Source of the DNA: Atriophallophorus winterbourni
Lineage: Eukaryota; Platyhelminthes; Trematoda; Plagiorchiida; Microphallidae
DNA: 64,000 nt
Assembly (NCBI GenBank): GCA_013407085.1
Contig: JACCGJ010020592.1
Coordinates: 55,016-119,015 of the forward strand
Direction: 5' to 3'
Shown: piece by piece, positions 45,620 through 55,493 of the stretch
How positions within the stretch are numbered: the stretch's first letter is position 1
Layout: every line of letters starts with the position of its first letter
Translations under genes and position numbers: made by a program
The notes under the pieces: model-generated
Databases searched by the model: none
Told to the model about the DNA's origin: nothing
The model's input: only the letters and a program-made list of their open reading frames with translations

Positions 45620-46080
45620 TTATTCGTCGCTATATGTGGCACTGTTCGGCACTAATATGCGAAGACTGGATGAGATGATGAAACATAGTTTACGGGATAC
45701 ATTCAATGACGTGGTATTGTCGTGTAGCCGTCGGTGTCGGAGATCGACTACGAGACCGTATTTCGTCAGAAAATCGATACCGATGATAGGTTTCTGAACA
45801 TCGGCTATCAAGGAGACGTAAGGGAAAGCACGTTTAAGTCCCAGATCGAGTTTCAAAAGTTTCTCACCGTAAGTCAAATTTTTTGATTCGTTAGCTGCCT
45901 GTAGTGTGATGCCTGATGGACGTAAGTCACGTTTTTCGCAGCTACGCGGTATAACACTAACTTCGGCACCAGTGACCACGAGAAAGTTGAGTTTATTCGA
46001 CGCATAATATACATACAGGAGGCGACTAGCGAGTTTGCCAGGAGCAGCCGTCGCCATTACTGACTGGCAACCTGGTTTCC
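45620..46080 (-). pseudogene. Gypsy protease, left arm
   Basis: The minus strand codes KLASRLLYVYYASNKLNFLV, then VTGAEVSVIP, LQAANESKNLTYGEKLLKLD and PIIGIDFLTKYGLVVDLRH. The active-site Asp codon is changed (VTGA for DTGA), so this copy could not act as a protease. Confidence 0.85.
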
Positions 46081-46103
46081 CGACTTTGTGGCTGTGTACC
46101 CTA

Positions 46104-46852
46104 ATGTCTTTCGAACCTACTGACACGTCCGATTCTCAATTGAACGTTATTGGAGGCAACACTCCAGCTTTCGTTCCAGCTAACCCACACATTTGGTTCA
46201 ATCAGCTCGAAGGAATGTTTCGTTTTAAACGGTTTACTAAACAAGAAACCATGTTTTCCTTCGTACAACCCCAGCTACCGTCGTATATTGCGAAAGAAGT
46301 TCTAGACGTTCTTGATCCGATGCCAGTAAATTCGCCTTATGACACCCTGAAAGCCGCTGTTCTGAAACGCACTATGGCTACTGACGAGGCGAGGTTAAAA
46401 CAATTACTTGCCGGTGTAGAGCTCGGGGACAGAACTCCGTCACAGCTTGTGCGACACATGCGTTCTCTTGTGGGTAACACAACTCTGGTTGAATTGTTTA
46501 CCATCCATTACTAAAGCTATCTCTGCCGTATCTGTGAATAACGTTTGTCTAGACACTCTAGCTGAACTCGACGGCAACATTCACGAAAATTAAGGCGGAA
46601 CGAACGTTAATCAGGCAGTCAAAGCGAGTTGCATATCAGAGCTAGAAATTTACATAGCCACGTTGACTAGAGAGCTCTCATCATTACAGCTCATAATTTC
46701 TAACATGGAACGTTCTAAAAACTCTTACTTCGCCTTCGATCCATAAGTAGAAGCCGCTCTCGCCCTCGCGATAACAACTGGTTTTGCTATTACCATCGCC
46801 GTTTCGGAGACGCCGCGCGTAACTGCCGTCCAGGTTGTAAACACCCTAACGC
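46104..46852 (+). pseudogene. Gypsy gag, CsRn1-like
   Basis: From ATG 46104 the frame reads MSFEPTDTSDSQLNVIGGN, HIWFNQLEGMFRFKRFTKQE and PSQLVRHMRSLVGNTTLVE, then stops at 46512; further gag follows with frame changes (LPSITKAISAVS, then a Ser/Arg-rich part). The knuckle CYYHRRFGDAARNCRPGC (about 46783-46836) has the same C-x2-H-x9-C-x3-C spacing as Gypsy B. It is similar to but clearly distinct from Gypsy B gag. Confidence 0.82.
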
Positions 46853-46889
46853 ACACAGCCACAAAGTCGGGAAACCAGGTTGCCAGTCA

Positions 46890-47330
46890 GTAATGGCGAC
46901 GACTGCTCCTGGCAAACTCGCTAATCGCCTCCTGTATGTATATGATGCGTCGAATAAACTCAACTTTCTTGTGGACACTGGTGCCGAAGTTAGCGTTATA
47001 CCGCGTAGCTGCGAATAACGTGACTTACGTCCATCAGGCATCACACTGCAGGCAGCTAACGAATCGAAAATTTTGACTTACGGTGAGAAAGTTTTGAAAC
47101 TCGATCTAGGACTTAGACGTGCTTTCCCTTTCGTCTTCTTGATAGCCGATGTTCGGAAACCTATCATCAGTATCGATTTTCTGACGAAATACGGTCTCGT
47201 AGTCGATCTCCGACACCGACGGCTACACGACAATACCACGTCATTGAACGTGTCCGGTAAACTATGTTCTATCATCTCAGCCAGTCGTCGCATATTCGTG
47301 CCGAATAGTGCCACATACAGCGACGAATAA
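46890..47330 (+). pseudogene. Gypsy protease, right arm
   Basis: It codes KLANRLLYVYDASNKLNFLV, then DTGAEVSVIP (intact active site), a TAA after RSCE, and then YGEKVLKLDLGLRRAFPFVF, PIISIDFLTKYGLVV and NSATYSDE before TAA at 47328-47330. Only the right arm keeps the DTG, so the arms have diverged since they formed. Confidence 0.85.
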
Positions 47331-47754
47331 TTCGTAAAGCTTGAAGATCCGGTGACACGTTAATCCTGCCGTTGACCGTTTCGATTCACAAACGACCAGC
47401 TGTGGAGCACCACAACAATAGCAGAACCAGAAGACGCGCATACCAAAGTATATTGTTGATTAATGATTATTTACAGAATGCGATACAAAGGATGGGTAAC
47501 AATAACTTATTAGACGAAACCGAAGATCAATAGTCTATGAGTGAATAGGACAAGAAGAAATCGATAGATCGATGTGGCAATATCGATTGTCGGAACAAAA
47601 TGATAATTTCTAAGTTAATGGATGAAAATGGTACAAAGATAAGTATGTACAAATTGCTGATTAAAGCATGCATCGATGGAAACGAAAATACAATTGGAAA
47701 GAAAGTAAAATTACAAGTTGCTACAATATATATATAGGTTTTAGCCAGATGACT

Positions 47755-47940
47755 GGTTCTACGAATTTTAATTCGTTTCAATTAAATGCAATTCAAATGG
47801 TCTAAAATGCATATAGCCTTCCAGAAAACCGCAGAATATAATGGGAACTACCAATATAACAAGCAAAAACGGGATTCGTTTGCTCATTGAGCAGTTCAAG
47901 ATTCAGGTAAATTTTAAAGGGCCGAAATCCATTCGTTTGG
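47755..47940 (-). mobile_element. CR1 3' end fragment
   Basis: AATTC/CAATT-type tail at 47768-47800 followed by the conserved CATATAGC and ACCGCAGAATA strings, as in 18512-18640 and 48560-48720. A minus-strand LINE end, truncated within about 190 bp. Confidence 0.65.
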
Positions 47941-47989
47941 TGTGATACATGGGGTCAAGATTTATATTTTTCTTCATCTAAGCAGATTC

Positions 47990-48530
47990 TATTTTGCTTT
48001 TACGGTTGTATTCGGCTTCCTTCGGTCGATGTCATCCATGGGTGTACATCACAGTTGCATGAATGTTCATGTTTTACTGCTTTTTGAATGACTAAACAGT
48101 CCGATTCGGGAAGAAAAATCTCTCCCGCAGCGCTTGTAACGATAGTCAGAACTCGGATGTACGACGTCATTTGCACGCAGGCGGCGTGATCTTTGTTCAT
48201 TTGTCAAGAGCTGTATCTGCCGCTCCAAAGCTTGCAGACGACGCTTTACACAATGCCTTCAATGTGAGCGGTCAAGAGTAAGTTTTTCCCAACGCGCGGG
48301 GTCAATGCTAAGAGCTTTCATATCTCTTTTGCAAACGTCTTTGTACCACAAGTGCGGTCTGCCCAATGGTCGACTTCCTAATTGCAACTCACCATAGAGT
48401 AGATCTTTCAGAATACGACCATTTTCCATTCTGTAGACATGACCAAGCCACCACAGGCGAGCTGTCGTAATAGAGTGAATATGCTCGGTAGGCCAGCTTT
48501 TCAAAGCACTTCAGCATTGGTCACTGTGTC
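47990..48530 (-). pseudogene. Family B LINE C-terminus with zinc finger (copy 3)
   Basis: The minus strand reads SWPTEHIHSITTARLWWLGH, VYRMENGRILKDLLYGELQL and GSRPLGRPHLWYKDVCKRDM (48504-48259), then, near 48150-48070 in a shifted frame, YRYKRCGRDFSSRIGLFSHS. The last part looks like a C-terminal C2H2-type finger with its first Cys changed to Tyr. It lies between two CR1 3' ends in direct repeat. Confidence 0.75.
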
Positions 48531-48722
48531 CATCCAGATGACTAGTTCTACGAACATTGATTCATTTCAATTCAATCCTATTCAAACGGACTAAAAAGCA
48601 TATAGCTTTCTAGAAAACCGCAGAATAATATGGGAACAATATAACAAGCAAAACGGGATTTATCTTCTCACTGAGCAGTTCAAGAATGAGGTCAAATTCA
48701 AAGGGCAGGAAATGTTTTTGAT
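48531..48722 (-). mobile_element. CR1 3' end fragment, second
   Basis: Close match to 47740-47940, including the flank CCAGATGACT and GTTCTACGAA. The pair forms a direct repeat about 790 bp apart with the family B piece between. Confidence 0.65.
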
Positions 48723-49305
48723 TGGTAGGATTGTAGCAGACCAGTATCGCTACAAATTTATTATTGTACACTTTAATTTACTCTATCTTTCGCTAACATT
48801 CGATTGAAAGTCTGTCTGCATCACGTTTATATTGATTGGTCTTCGTCGCCCGGCCTGTGACGTAGACATGTTGAAACACTCATATGGCGCGAAGTGGATA
48901 CTAAGAGCAAGTAACAAGAGGATATCCGAGAAATAACCATCAACAAGCAGCGAACAACAGTACTGACTTTTTCTTTATTCCATTTCTCCTTTTTCTTCGA
49001 ACTTGATTGTACTGCATAACGCCGTCATCCTAGAAAATATAAGATTCTGAATACGAGCGTTGTTCTGTGAGCCAAGATGAGGGGGTTCAAAAGACAATGC
49101 AGTCGTCAGAAAACACCACTAGGGACCAACCAAAGTAGTCATCCTTTGGTGTAGATTCACAGGATGTTTTCTCCGATGCATGTGTCAAGTGTCAATAGGG
49201 GTCAAGATGTCTCTAAAATATTTGTTTGGTGAGTTTACAACATAATCGAGTGGATGATACCAAGTAATACAAACTCGGAAGGTAAGAATGCCGTTTAGTC
49301 CGTTC
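48723..49305. other. Unassigned sequence, possible LTR remnant
   Basis: From 48733 the sequence TGTAGCAGACCAGTATCGCT resembles the starts of CsRn1-like LTRs in this window (TGTAG...), but no partner, primer site or clear end was found. The rest has no recognisable content. Confidence 0.25.
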
Positions 49306-49489
49306 AGCTACTTATAAAGTAGCGAGTAGACGAGAACCTCAGTTCACATTGCGCCATCCGTCTACACAAATACTAGTTCGAAACACGAAGAGTCCAGCGG
49401 AAACGCATAGCTGATGAGAGGCAAAAACCTCGAAACCGGTCCTGTGCTTCCGGTGAGATTTTAGCGTTTCGGAATGGTATTCTACTTTG
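49306..49489 (+). repeat. Tandem repeat unit 1 with hammerhead-like core
   Basis: The unit begins with the hairpin GCTACTTATAAAGTAGC. Near its end is CTGATGA, stem GAGG/CCTC, GAAA, stem ACCGG/CCGGT, all enclosed by GAAACGC/GCGTTTC (49400-49470). That is the order of a type I hammerhead ribozyme. The base after CCGGT is G, whereas active hammerheads need A, C or U, and the enclosing stem is separated from the core by an unpaired loop. So it is either a degraded or a variant motif. A pol III B-box-like GTTCGAAAC is at 49376-49384. Confidence 0.55.
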
Positions 49490-49562
49490 AACTATCCAGG
49501 GGTTGTAATAACCCTCGCGGCAATACGCCGTTGGATCAGTTGGGGCTTAGTTTAGTCCCTTT

Positions 49563-49747
49563 AGCTACTTATAAAGTAGCGAGTAGACGAGAACCTCAGT
49601 TCACATTGCGCCATCCGTCTACACAAATACTAGTTCGAAACGCGAAGAGTCCATCGGATACGCATAGCTGATGAGAGGCGAAAACCTCGAAACCGGCCCT
49701 GTGCTTCCGGTGAGATTTCAGCGTTTCGGAATGGTATTCTACTTTGA
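49563..49747 (+). repeat. Tandem repeat unit 2 with hammerhead-like core
   Basis: Offset 257 bp from unit 1. CTGATGA, GAGG/CCTC, GAAA and the CCGG stem are all retained; changes fall in the stem II loop (CAAAAA to CGAAAA), in the stem III loop and in the outer strand (GGAAACGC to GGATACGC). Core at 49655-49730. An A-box-like TGGATCAGTTGG is near 49532-49543 and a B-box-like GTTCGAAAC at 49633-49641. Confidence 0.55.
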
Positions 49748-50151
49748 GGTAATAATGCCTTCTATAATTTAGTCGCGAATTAGGAACAGTCAGAGTCAAT
49801 GTATGAGTTCGTGCCTTATGCGAGTCCCTGAGATTAAATAAGTACTACAAGGGGTGATTTGCTGAAGTCAAGATTTTGTAACCAGAATTCAAATCCCCTC
49901 GGAGCAGACGACGTGAATAATTGAATAAGTACAGCGTTTATATTGGTGTTCATAATGTCTGTTGTATTCCACCAAGCTTTCACTATATACCGATTAATCT
50001 GAATTTTGCTTTGTAAATGCCACAGAATTACCGATTTGATCATTGATATCTCTCCACTGGTCTTCAAAAAGGTGCATTGAAAAATTTCAACTTCATATAA
50101 GTTTGTGATCTAGCGGTTTTCCGTGCTAGTGAACGGTGATTAGTTTTCCAG
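49748..50151. other. Spacer, nothing recognised
   Basis: AT-rich, no motif or repeat partner seen. Confidence 0.4.
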
Positions 50152-50345
50152 TTAACTTGTAGCAGTGAGACCTGCTACCACGTGATTCTTGCTGATAAAA
50201 CAGGTGTTTAAGTAGATGATTAACTGTATGCAGTATGTTGAAAAGCAGGATCGATTTCATACTAAGATGGCTACAATTGTGAGAATAAGATAGAATATTT
50301 CTTTAAATATCGGGACAAGTTGGCGACATTTACACAACCAGGTAC
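50152..50345 (+). repeat. Repeat R1, copy 2
   Basis: Close match to 35625-35830, with shared CTGTATGCAGTATGT and CAATTGTGAGAATAAGAT strings and the GTAGCAG/CTGCTAC hairpin. The pogo-type relic follows at once. Confidence 0.75.
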
Positions 50346-50350
50346 ATAGC

Positions 50351-51435
50351 GGGCTCGGTCCGAAAAAATTCAATACAAAATAAATTTACTATACAACTCC
50401 CTACTCTCGCTACTATGCCACTATTCTGTGACTATTTAAAAGCGCATTTTTGCGCATTTTACGCATATAGTCAGCCGGTTTCAAGGTCAAACGCGCGATG
50501 TTTCTCCCTGACGCCAGCTACAACAAGCCAATCACCTCAATCACCTCTTTCCTACCAGAGCTGTAGGTATCGATAGATAGACCTACGAAAGCGCGCGCAC
50601 AAACAGACACTCACAACAGTGACATCGTTAATTTTCAAACTATTCAGCCCATAATGTCAGCTCAGAAACGCAAGCGAACCGACTTTACGCTGAATGAGAA
50701 GCTCAAGATCATTGATGCTGCGAAGAAAGAGCCGAATCAGCCCAAGTTGGCGAGGGAGATTAGCAAGAAATGGGGCGTCTAATTTAAGAGAACCACCGTG
50801 AAGGGCATTATCAGCAGGATGCAATTGAAGCTGCAATCAAAGCTGGAGTTCCATCGAAGCGCATGAAGCTGAAGCAGCATCACGGCCCGAAGCTTGAGGA
50901 GGTAGTGCTGATATGGCTGAAGCAAGCAAGAGGACTGAATCTGCCTGTCAGCGGCGATGAAACTGGCTGAGCTGATGCACATCCCAGACTTCATGACGAG
51001 CGACTGTTGATTAGACAGCTTCAAGAAGCGCAATGGCGTCACGTTCAAGAAGGTGCATGGCAAAGCTGGAGCGGTGGATTCCCAATCCCTAATTGATTGG
51101 CAGCAGTGGGTTCTCCGGCCCTCGCTCAGGCAATGAAGAGCCAGTGGAAAGCGAAGACGAAGTGATTGTCGAAGAGGAAATCGTTCTGTTCGAGGGAGCT
51201 CAGCGTGCTCGGATCACTGTCCGAAAGTTCATGCAGCAGACCAGCGGAAAACCCGGTGTGATCCAAGCGTGTGATCGGCTAGACAACGAGATGAACGAGA
51301 TCCGACATAAGAAAATGCGTCAGCCGATGATTTTTGAGAGCTTTGGACTAATCGATTTAGCAAATAAATGATGGACTTGAGAAAATAAAGACGTTTTAAA
51401 AACCCTCGTTACTATGCCACTCTTGCTCGGTCCAG
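50351..51435 (+). pseudogene. pogo/Tigger-type relic: DNA-binding domain without catalytic domain
   Basis: From ATG 50654: MSAQKRKRTDFTLNEKLKII, then DAAKKEPNQPKLAREISKKW and a stop at 50780-50782. Downstream in shifted frames are IKAGVPSKRMKLKQHHGPKL, EEVVLIWLKQARGLNLPVSG, KLAELMHIPDFMTSDC and LDSFKKRNGVTFKKVHGKAG. These match the two helix-turn-helix units of CENP-B/Tigger proteins. The next open part (51093-51371) is an acidic, basic C-terminus. The DDE catalytic domain, normally about 200 residues, is missing. The ends carry direct repeats (TACTATGCCACT at 50411 and 51410; GCTCGGTCC at 50353 and 51425) and no inverted repeat was found. GC content is visibly higher than in the surroundings. 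Confidence 0.78.
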
Positions 51436-51489
51436 ACGGGTGGAATAGTACGGAGATTTGAGTGTATCAACAGATCCGTAGAAATACAC

Positions 51490-52050
51490 AGCCTTTTAAG
51501 ATAATCCAAATAAGGTTAAACATTTCAGTCCAGTGAATGTGATTAGCTTAGAACAGAGTATGGACATAGCTGTATTTAGTTTAAGCTAAATTGTTAAATA
51601 GCTTGATTGTAGATTTCGACAATTTGACACATTCAAAACAGTTGTTCAATTATTAAATCCCGCGGCTGAATGCTTGGCCTGAATATCATTTTGCGATGAC
51701 ATTACAATGTCTTTGTTAACCGGAGATATCTCATTTGAACGTGGCATTGTTCTATTCCGACAATCTCATTCTATCGAGAACGTGTTGACCTCACGCATGA
51801 CTCTGAATGACTATTCATTATCGATCTGACCACACTTATCCTCGTAACTTGGAGCGGTGACGTTGAAACAAAGACCAGCGTTTGAGAACGAGATTGCATA
51901 TCCAATATCTAGTCTAACAAGAATTTTGATAGCATTGCTAGAAATCAGTGAAGTTTATCGAAAGGTACCTAAACGACCAATCATTAGGTTCAGAGAGCTT
52001 CAAAACAGTGTACACGTGGTGAACAAAGTTATACTTGAATTCCACTGTTG
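51490..52050 (+). repeat. Repeat R2, copy 2 (longer)
   Basis: 51490-51800 matches 36075-36405; 51800-52010 also matches the inverted copy at 59570-59360 (strings such as AACGAGATTGCATAT). Together they define an interspersed repeat of at least 520 bp with no coding potential seen. Confidence 0.7.
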
Positions 52051-52139
52051 AATAGGGTTCGTACAACGAACCACGGCGTTCAAATCCAGAATCACATAGA
52101 GATACCCGGATAAATATCGTTGTCAGACAAAGCCTCATT

Positions 52140-52322
52140 GGAGCTGGAACTAACCTCGTGAATAATCTCTAAATATCAATATATCGAAGAAGCTGATGGA
52201 GAACTAAATTTGAAAGTGTACTTATATTGAGTCCACTGATGCTAATCCGAATGTTTCTAACTGAGAAATTCAGACAGCCGGACACCCATTTGAAGTGATG
52301 AGTGCTTGAGCTTTGAGTAAAT
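52140..52322 (+). mobile_element. Penelope-like element tail, upstream copy
   Basis: A near copy of 54478-54662 (GGAGCTGGAACTAACC, GAAGAAGCTGATGGAGAAC, AGACAGCCGGACACCC). It is the 3' end of a second Penelope-like copy placed head-to-tail before the larger one. Confidence 0.8.
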
Positions 52323-52392
52323 TGACAAAGGCTGCCGCGAGCGCATCCAAAGTGTTTTTGAAACAAAGGAACAAAGGGTCATTGAAGCCCTT

Positions 52393-52914
52393 TTGGCCGC
52401 TCGATCGAAAGCCTCTGAAATGATGTCCAAACTGCGCGTTGAATTATCCGAAGCGGATTTCTGCAGAATTTGTGTAAAACACGCGGAGGTTTTAGCCACA
52501 CAAACGGAGCGAATAGGAGAAAGACGAAACCGTAAGTTCAACAAGTTATTCGAGTTTGATAATAAACGTTCTTCAGATAAATCTAATAAGTCATTATTTG
52601 GCAACCAGTATTCTAGTGTTTTGAATTTATCTATTCGACAACTTTCGCAAGCTGAACAAAGATTGTTGGAGAAGGGCTTGAATTTCTGCATAAGTAAGAT
52701 CTTTATGAAAGCTGAGGATCTTATCCACTGTATTGAGGGATCATTAAATGCACTCCTTAACGAACAGGCAGACGCGGTAAGAAACTGTATCGCAGATGTC
52801 ATTGAAAACCAGGAACAAGGCGATGCAAACCTTGATTCACACGAAAGACAAGCACTTCTTACGCTGAAACAATATACAAATATAGCCATACTAAGGCCGA
52901 CAAAGGTTAAGTAA
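52393..52914 (+). pseudogene. Penelope-like N-terminal region
   Basis: Open for 173 codons: AARSKASEMMSKLRVELSEA, RKFNKLFEFDNK, SVLNLSIRQLSQAEQRLLEK, GLNFCISKIFMKAEDLIHCI, KQYTNIAILRPTKVK. The 'NLS-x-R-x-L...L-x-KGLNF' and 'L-x-x-N-I-x-I-L-x-x-x-K' motifs are typical of the region before the RT in Penelope-like proteins. The stop at 52912 is followed by a decayed segment with FYGLPKRHKE (about 53120) and VSFDMSALFTNVDTT (53308). Confidence 0.82.
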
Positions 52915-53413
52915 CGGTAATTTTGAACAAAAGCGACTATTTAGACAAGGTTGGGGTACACTTATCCGAGGGCCCTTATGAACGGATAGATAATGGTAAA
53001 ATAAAAAAGGTAATGAATAACTGCAAAACGGTAGTCTCTAGGTATTTGCGTGGCGTTAAAGAGAGTTTGGGAAGCTGATTGTGGTATAACCTGTATCCCA
53101 AGTATACTCTAATTCTTATGTTCTACGGCCTACCTAAAAGACATAAAGAAGAAGACCTATCGTCGACGGTATCGGATCACCTGCGCACGAGTTAGCTAGA
53201 CATTTGTTGTAAACTTTAGTCAGCAATACAGCCTCGTTCATCAAGAACGCATATGACTTTGCAGCACGCTTAAAGTCGATAACAATAGATGACGATGAAA
53301 TAATGGTTAGCTTTGACATGAGCGCTTTGTTCACCAACGTCGATACAACAAGTGTGTTACAACTAGCTAGATGGGCCTTGGAAACTGATGCCAGTTAGTC
53401 AGATCGCACAAAC

Positions 53414-54640
53414 TTGAGCGTCCAGCAAATTATCAACGGTGTATCGATTTGCCTAAGCATTAACCACTTCGTATTTATTGAGCAATTATATCGACAAAAA
53501 GAATGGTTGGCAATGGGTTCAGCGATATCTTCAGTACTTGCGAATACGTATATGGAAAATGTCGAGAACAATGCCCTTAGCAATGAAGGGTTCAAGCTAA
53601 AATTATGGTGGCGCTATGTTTATGACACATTTGTTATCATCAAGCGAGATCAGTTAGAGGCATTCTTCAACTATTTTAATCAAGAAGACCAACGTATTAC
53701 GGTCACAAGGGAAGTTGAGTCTTGCTCAGACAATCTTCCATTTGTGGACTGTGTAGCACAGAAAGTAGACGGGAAAATAAAAACTGCTCTCTATCGGAAA
53801 CCTAGCAATACATATGCTGTACTACGATACACTTCCGCTCATCCAAGACAGGTCTCCAGTTCCATAGCTTGTTCCATTTTCCATAAGATAGAACACCTGT
53901 GCAGCGACGAAAGGGGGCGAAAACAAGCGCACCCTGAAGCGAGCCAAAGGCTCATAGACCACGCTTATCCAAAACGTTTTGTAGAACGCCAATTGATGAA
54001 GGTAAAATACCCATCCGAAAAATCGGAGGAAAATTGGCGGGATACAGTTTGTATACCGTATGTAGAATGCACATCTGAAGCGATACGTAGAATCTTGAAC
54101 CAGGCGGCCATACGCGTAACTTATAAGAAAGGGAAAATTATCCGTTCGGTTCTGGTGCACCTAAAGGATAAGACGCTTTTATCTATCGCTACGAACAGCA
54201 TCTTCAGAATCAACTGTAAGGACTGTTCGGGTGTTTACATAGGACAGACTTCCAGAGAAATTCACACTAGAATCGAAGAACACCGAAAGCGTGTCCGGAG
54301 ACCGCTCCGGGATGCTAGGGAATATCACTCCCTTATTCGTGATTCCGCCTTGGCGGATCACGTTTTAGATACGGGCCACAGCGTCGATCTAGACAATGTG
54401 GCAATATTGAGGCGCGGTATTAAACCGTATAGCGAACGCCTACATGCGGAGGCGGTCAACATTGCCAAGGCAGGTCGACTGGAGCTGGAACTAACCTCGA
54501 GAATAATCGCTATATATCAATGTATCGAAGAAGCTGATGGAGAACTAAATTTGAAAATGTACTTATTAAGGACTCCACTGATACTAATCCGTATGTTTCT
54601 AACTGAGAAATTCAGACAGCCGGACACCCTTTTGAATTGA
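53414..54640 (+). pseudogene. Penelope-like RT C-half and GIY-YIG nuclease
   Basis: Open for 408 codons. The RT part has LAMGSAISSVLANTYMEN and WWRYVYDTFVII. In relatives the latter reads RYVDDTF, so the first Asp of the catalytic pair is Tyr here and the RT should be inactive. Then EDQRITVTREVE, NLPFVDC and TALYRKPSNT. The nuclease has INCKDCSGVYIGQTSREIHT (GIY-YIG core: Y and Y-I-G positions), RIEEHRKRV and HVLDTGHSVD. It ends at TGA 54638-54640. Confidence 0.85.
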
Positions 54641-54662
54641 TGAGTGCTTGATCTTTGAGTAA

Positions 54663-54881
54663 AAGCTAACTTGCATACGACATACAATTGATACCACGCA
54701 TGATATCTGCAACAACTTTTAGAATAAGTGCAAAAATTGACAAGTAATGGTTTTCAAAAACAGAGTAACATACTAAATAAAATGAAAGATACCTATAATC
54801 CTCCAACTTCAATAAACACAGACAAACGCATTGTTCTTGTCCCGAATTAAGTAAACGTTTGAGCTGATTCATTCAAATCAC
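54663..54881. other. Spacer, nothing recognised
   Basis: AT-rich, about 220 bp between the Penelope-like end and a possible LINE ORF1 piece. Confidence 0.4.
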
Positions 54882-55460
54882 ATGGCAAATATTTTCGTGA
54901 TAAGAAGGCAAGCTATTCACATCCCACATCCATATGTATTTATAATCACTGTTTTTGGCCTCCTTCGGTTTATGGATACAACCGCGTTATCTTTCATCCA
55001 TAGGTGCATCGTGACGTGCGGTTGGATTAATTTTGACCTCCGATGTTTTGCCAAATCGATCCTGAATGATGAAAACACGCCTAGTGTATGTAAACTTTGC
55101 CGAACTAAACCGAACGCAGATTTAGCTGCTCGAACAAGTGACCACCAAAGCAACCTGGATGATCGGATGCTGAGCTTAAAGCTACTCGTACAAACGTTGA
55201 AGGCAACGGTAGAGACTCTGGTCACCGCTTAGATTCCTCGTATTGGTTAGGATAAATCGGAAACCACTGACGGTAATACCAGTCAGAAAAACGCTGAATC
55301 TTCGCAGATCATTCAACCCGAAGGTTCGGCAGCTGCAAATGTGCCGGTGAGTCGCAAAGAGCGTTATTTTCATCGAGACGCCACCTTTACAAATACGATT
55401 GTTGAAGACCTGTCTGCCCAGAACTTTCCGGGTCCGCTAACGCTACGTAGCAAAAACCAC
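54882..55460 (+). pseudogene. Possible LINE ORF1 piece with PHD-like finger
   Basis: An open frame (to 55230) ends with CIVTCGWINFDLRCFAKSIL, ENTPSVCKLCRTK and a hydrophilic tail; after a stop the frame goes on to SQIIQPEGSAAANVPVSRKE. The Cys spacing (C-G-W-x6-C ... C-x2-C) resembles the incomplete PHD-like finger at 20965-21080. It could also be chance. No other support. Confidence 0.3.
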
Positions 55461-55493
55461 CTGCTCATCTGAAGGTGAAGCGAAAACCACCAC

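Larger units (their letters stand above)
45224..47725. mobile_element. CsRn1-like Gypsy element rearranged as a palindrome
   Basis: The left arm (45224-46097, 874 bp) and the right arm (46853-47725, 873 bp) are inverted copies with about 95% identity by eye. Each arm has a candidate LTR outermost (TGTAGCAAC end) and protease innermost. A 755-bp centre carries gag on the plus strand. The order is LTR(+), protease(-), gag(+), protease(+), LTR(-), with no RT or integrase. A normal element would have LTRs in the same orientation. Confidence 0.82.
52323..54662 (+). mobile_element. Penelope-like element
   Basis: One element with an N-terminal region, RT and a C-terminal GIY-YIG nuclease, in two main open parts (52393-52914 and 53414-54640) separated by a decayed stretch. 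The same tail lies directly upstream, giving the partial tandem arrangement common for this class. No intron or LTR-like long copy was delimited. Confidence 0.88.

Noticed and set aside
47527..47781. Open frame of 84 codons on the minus strand
   Set aside because: It lies in the LTR of the Gypsy palindrome and has no motif.
49400..49472. Confident call of an active hammerhead ribozyme
   Set aside because: The cleavage-site base is G and the stem next to the core does not pair, so only a hammerhead-like motif is claimed.
50654..51371. A domesticated CENP-B-like gene
   Set aside because: A stop after 42 codons and further frame changes break the DNA-binding domain; it is a relic.
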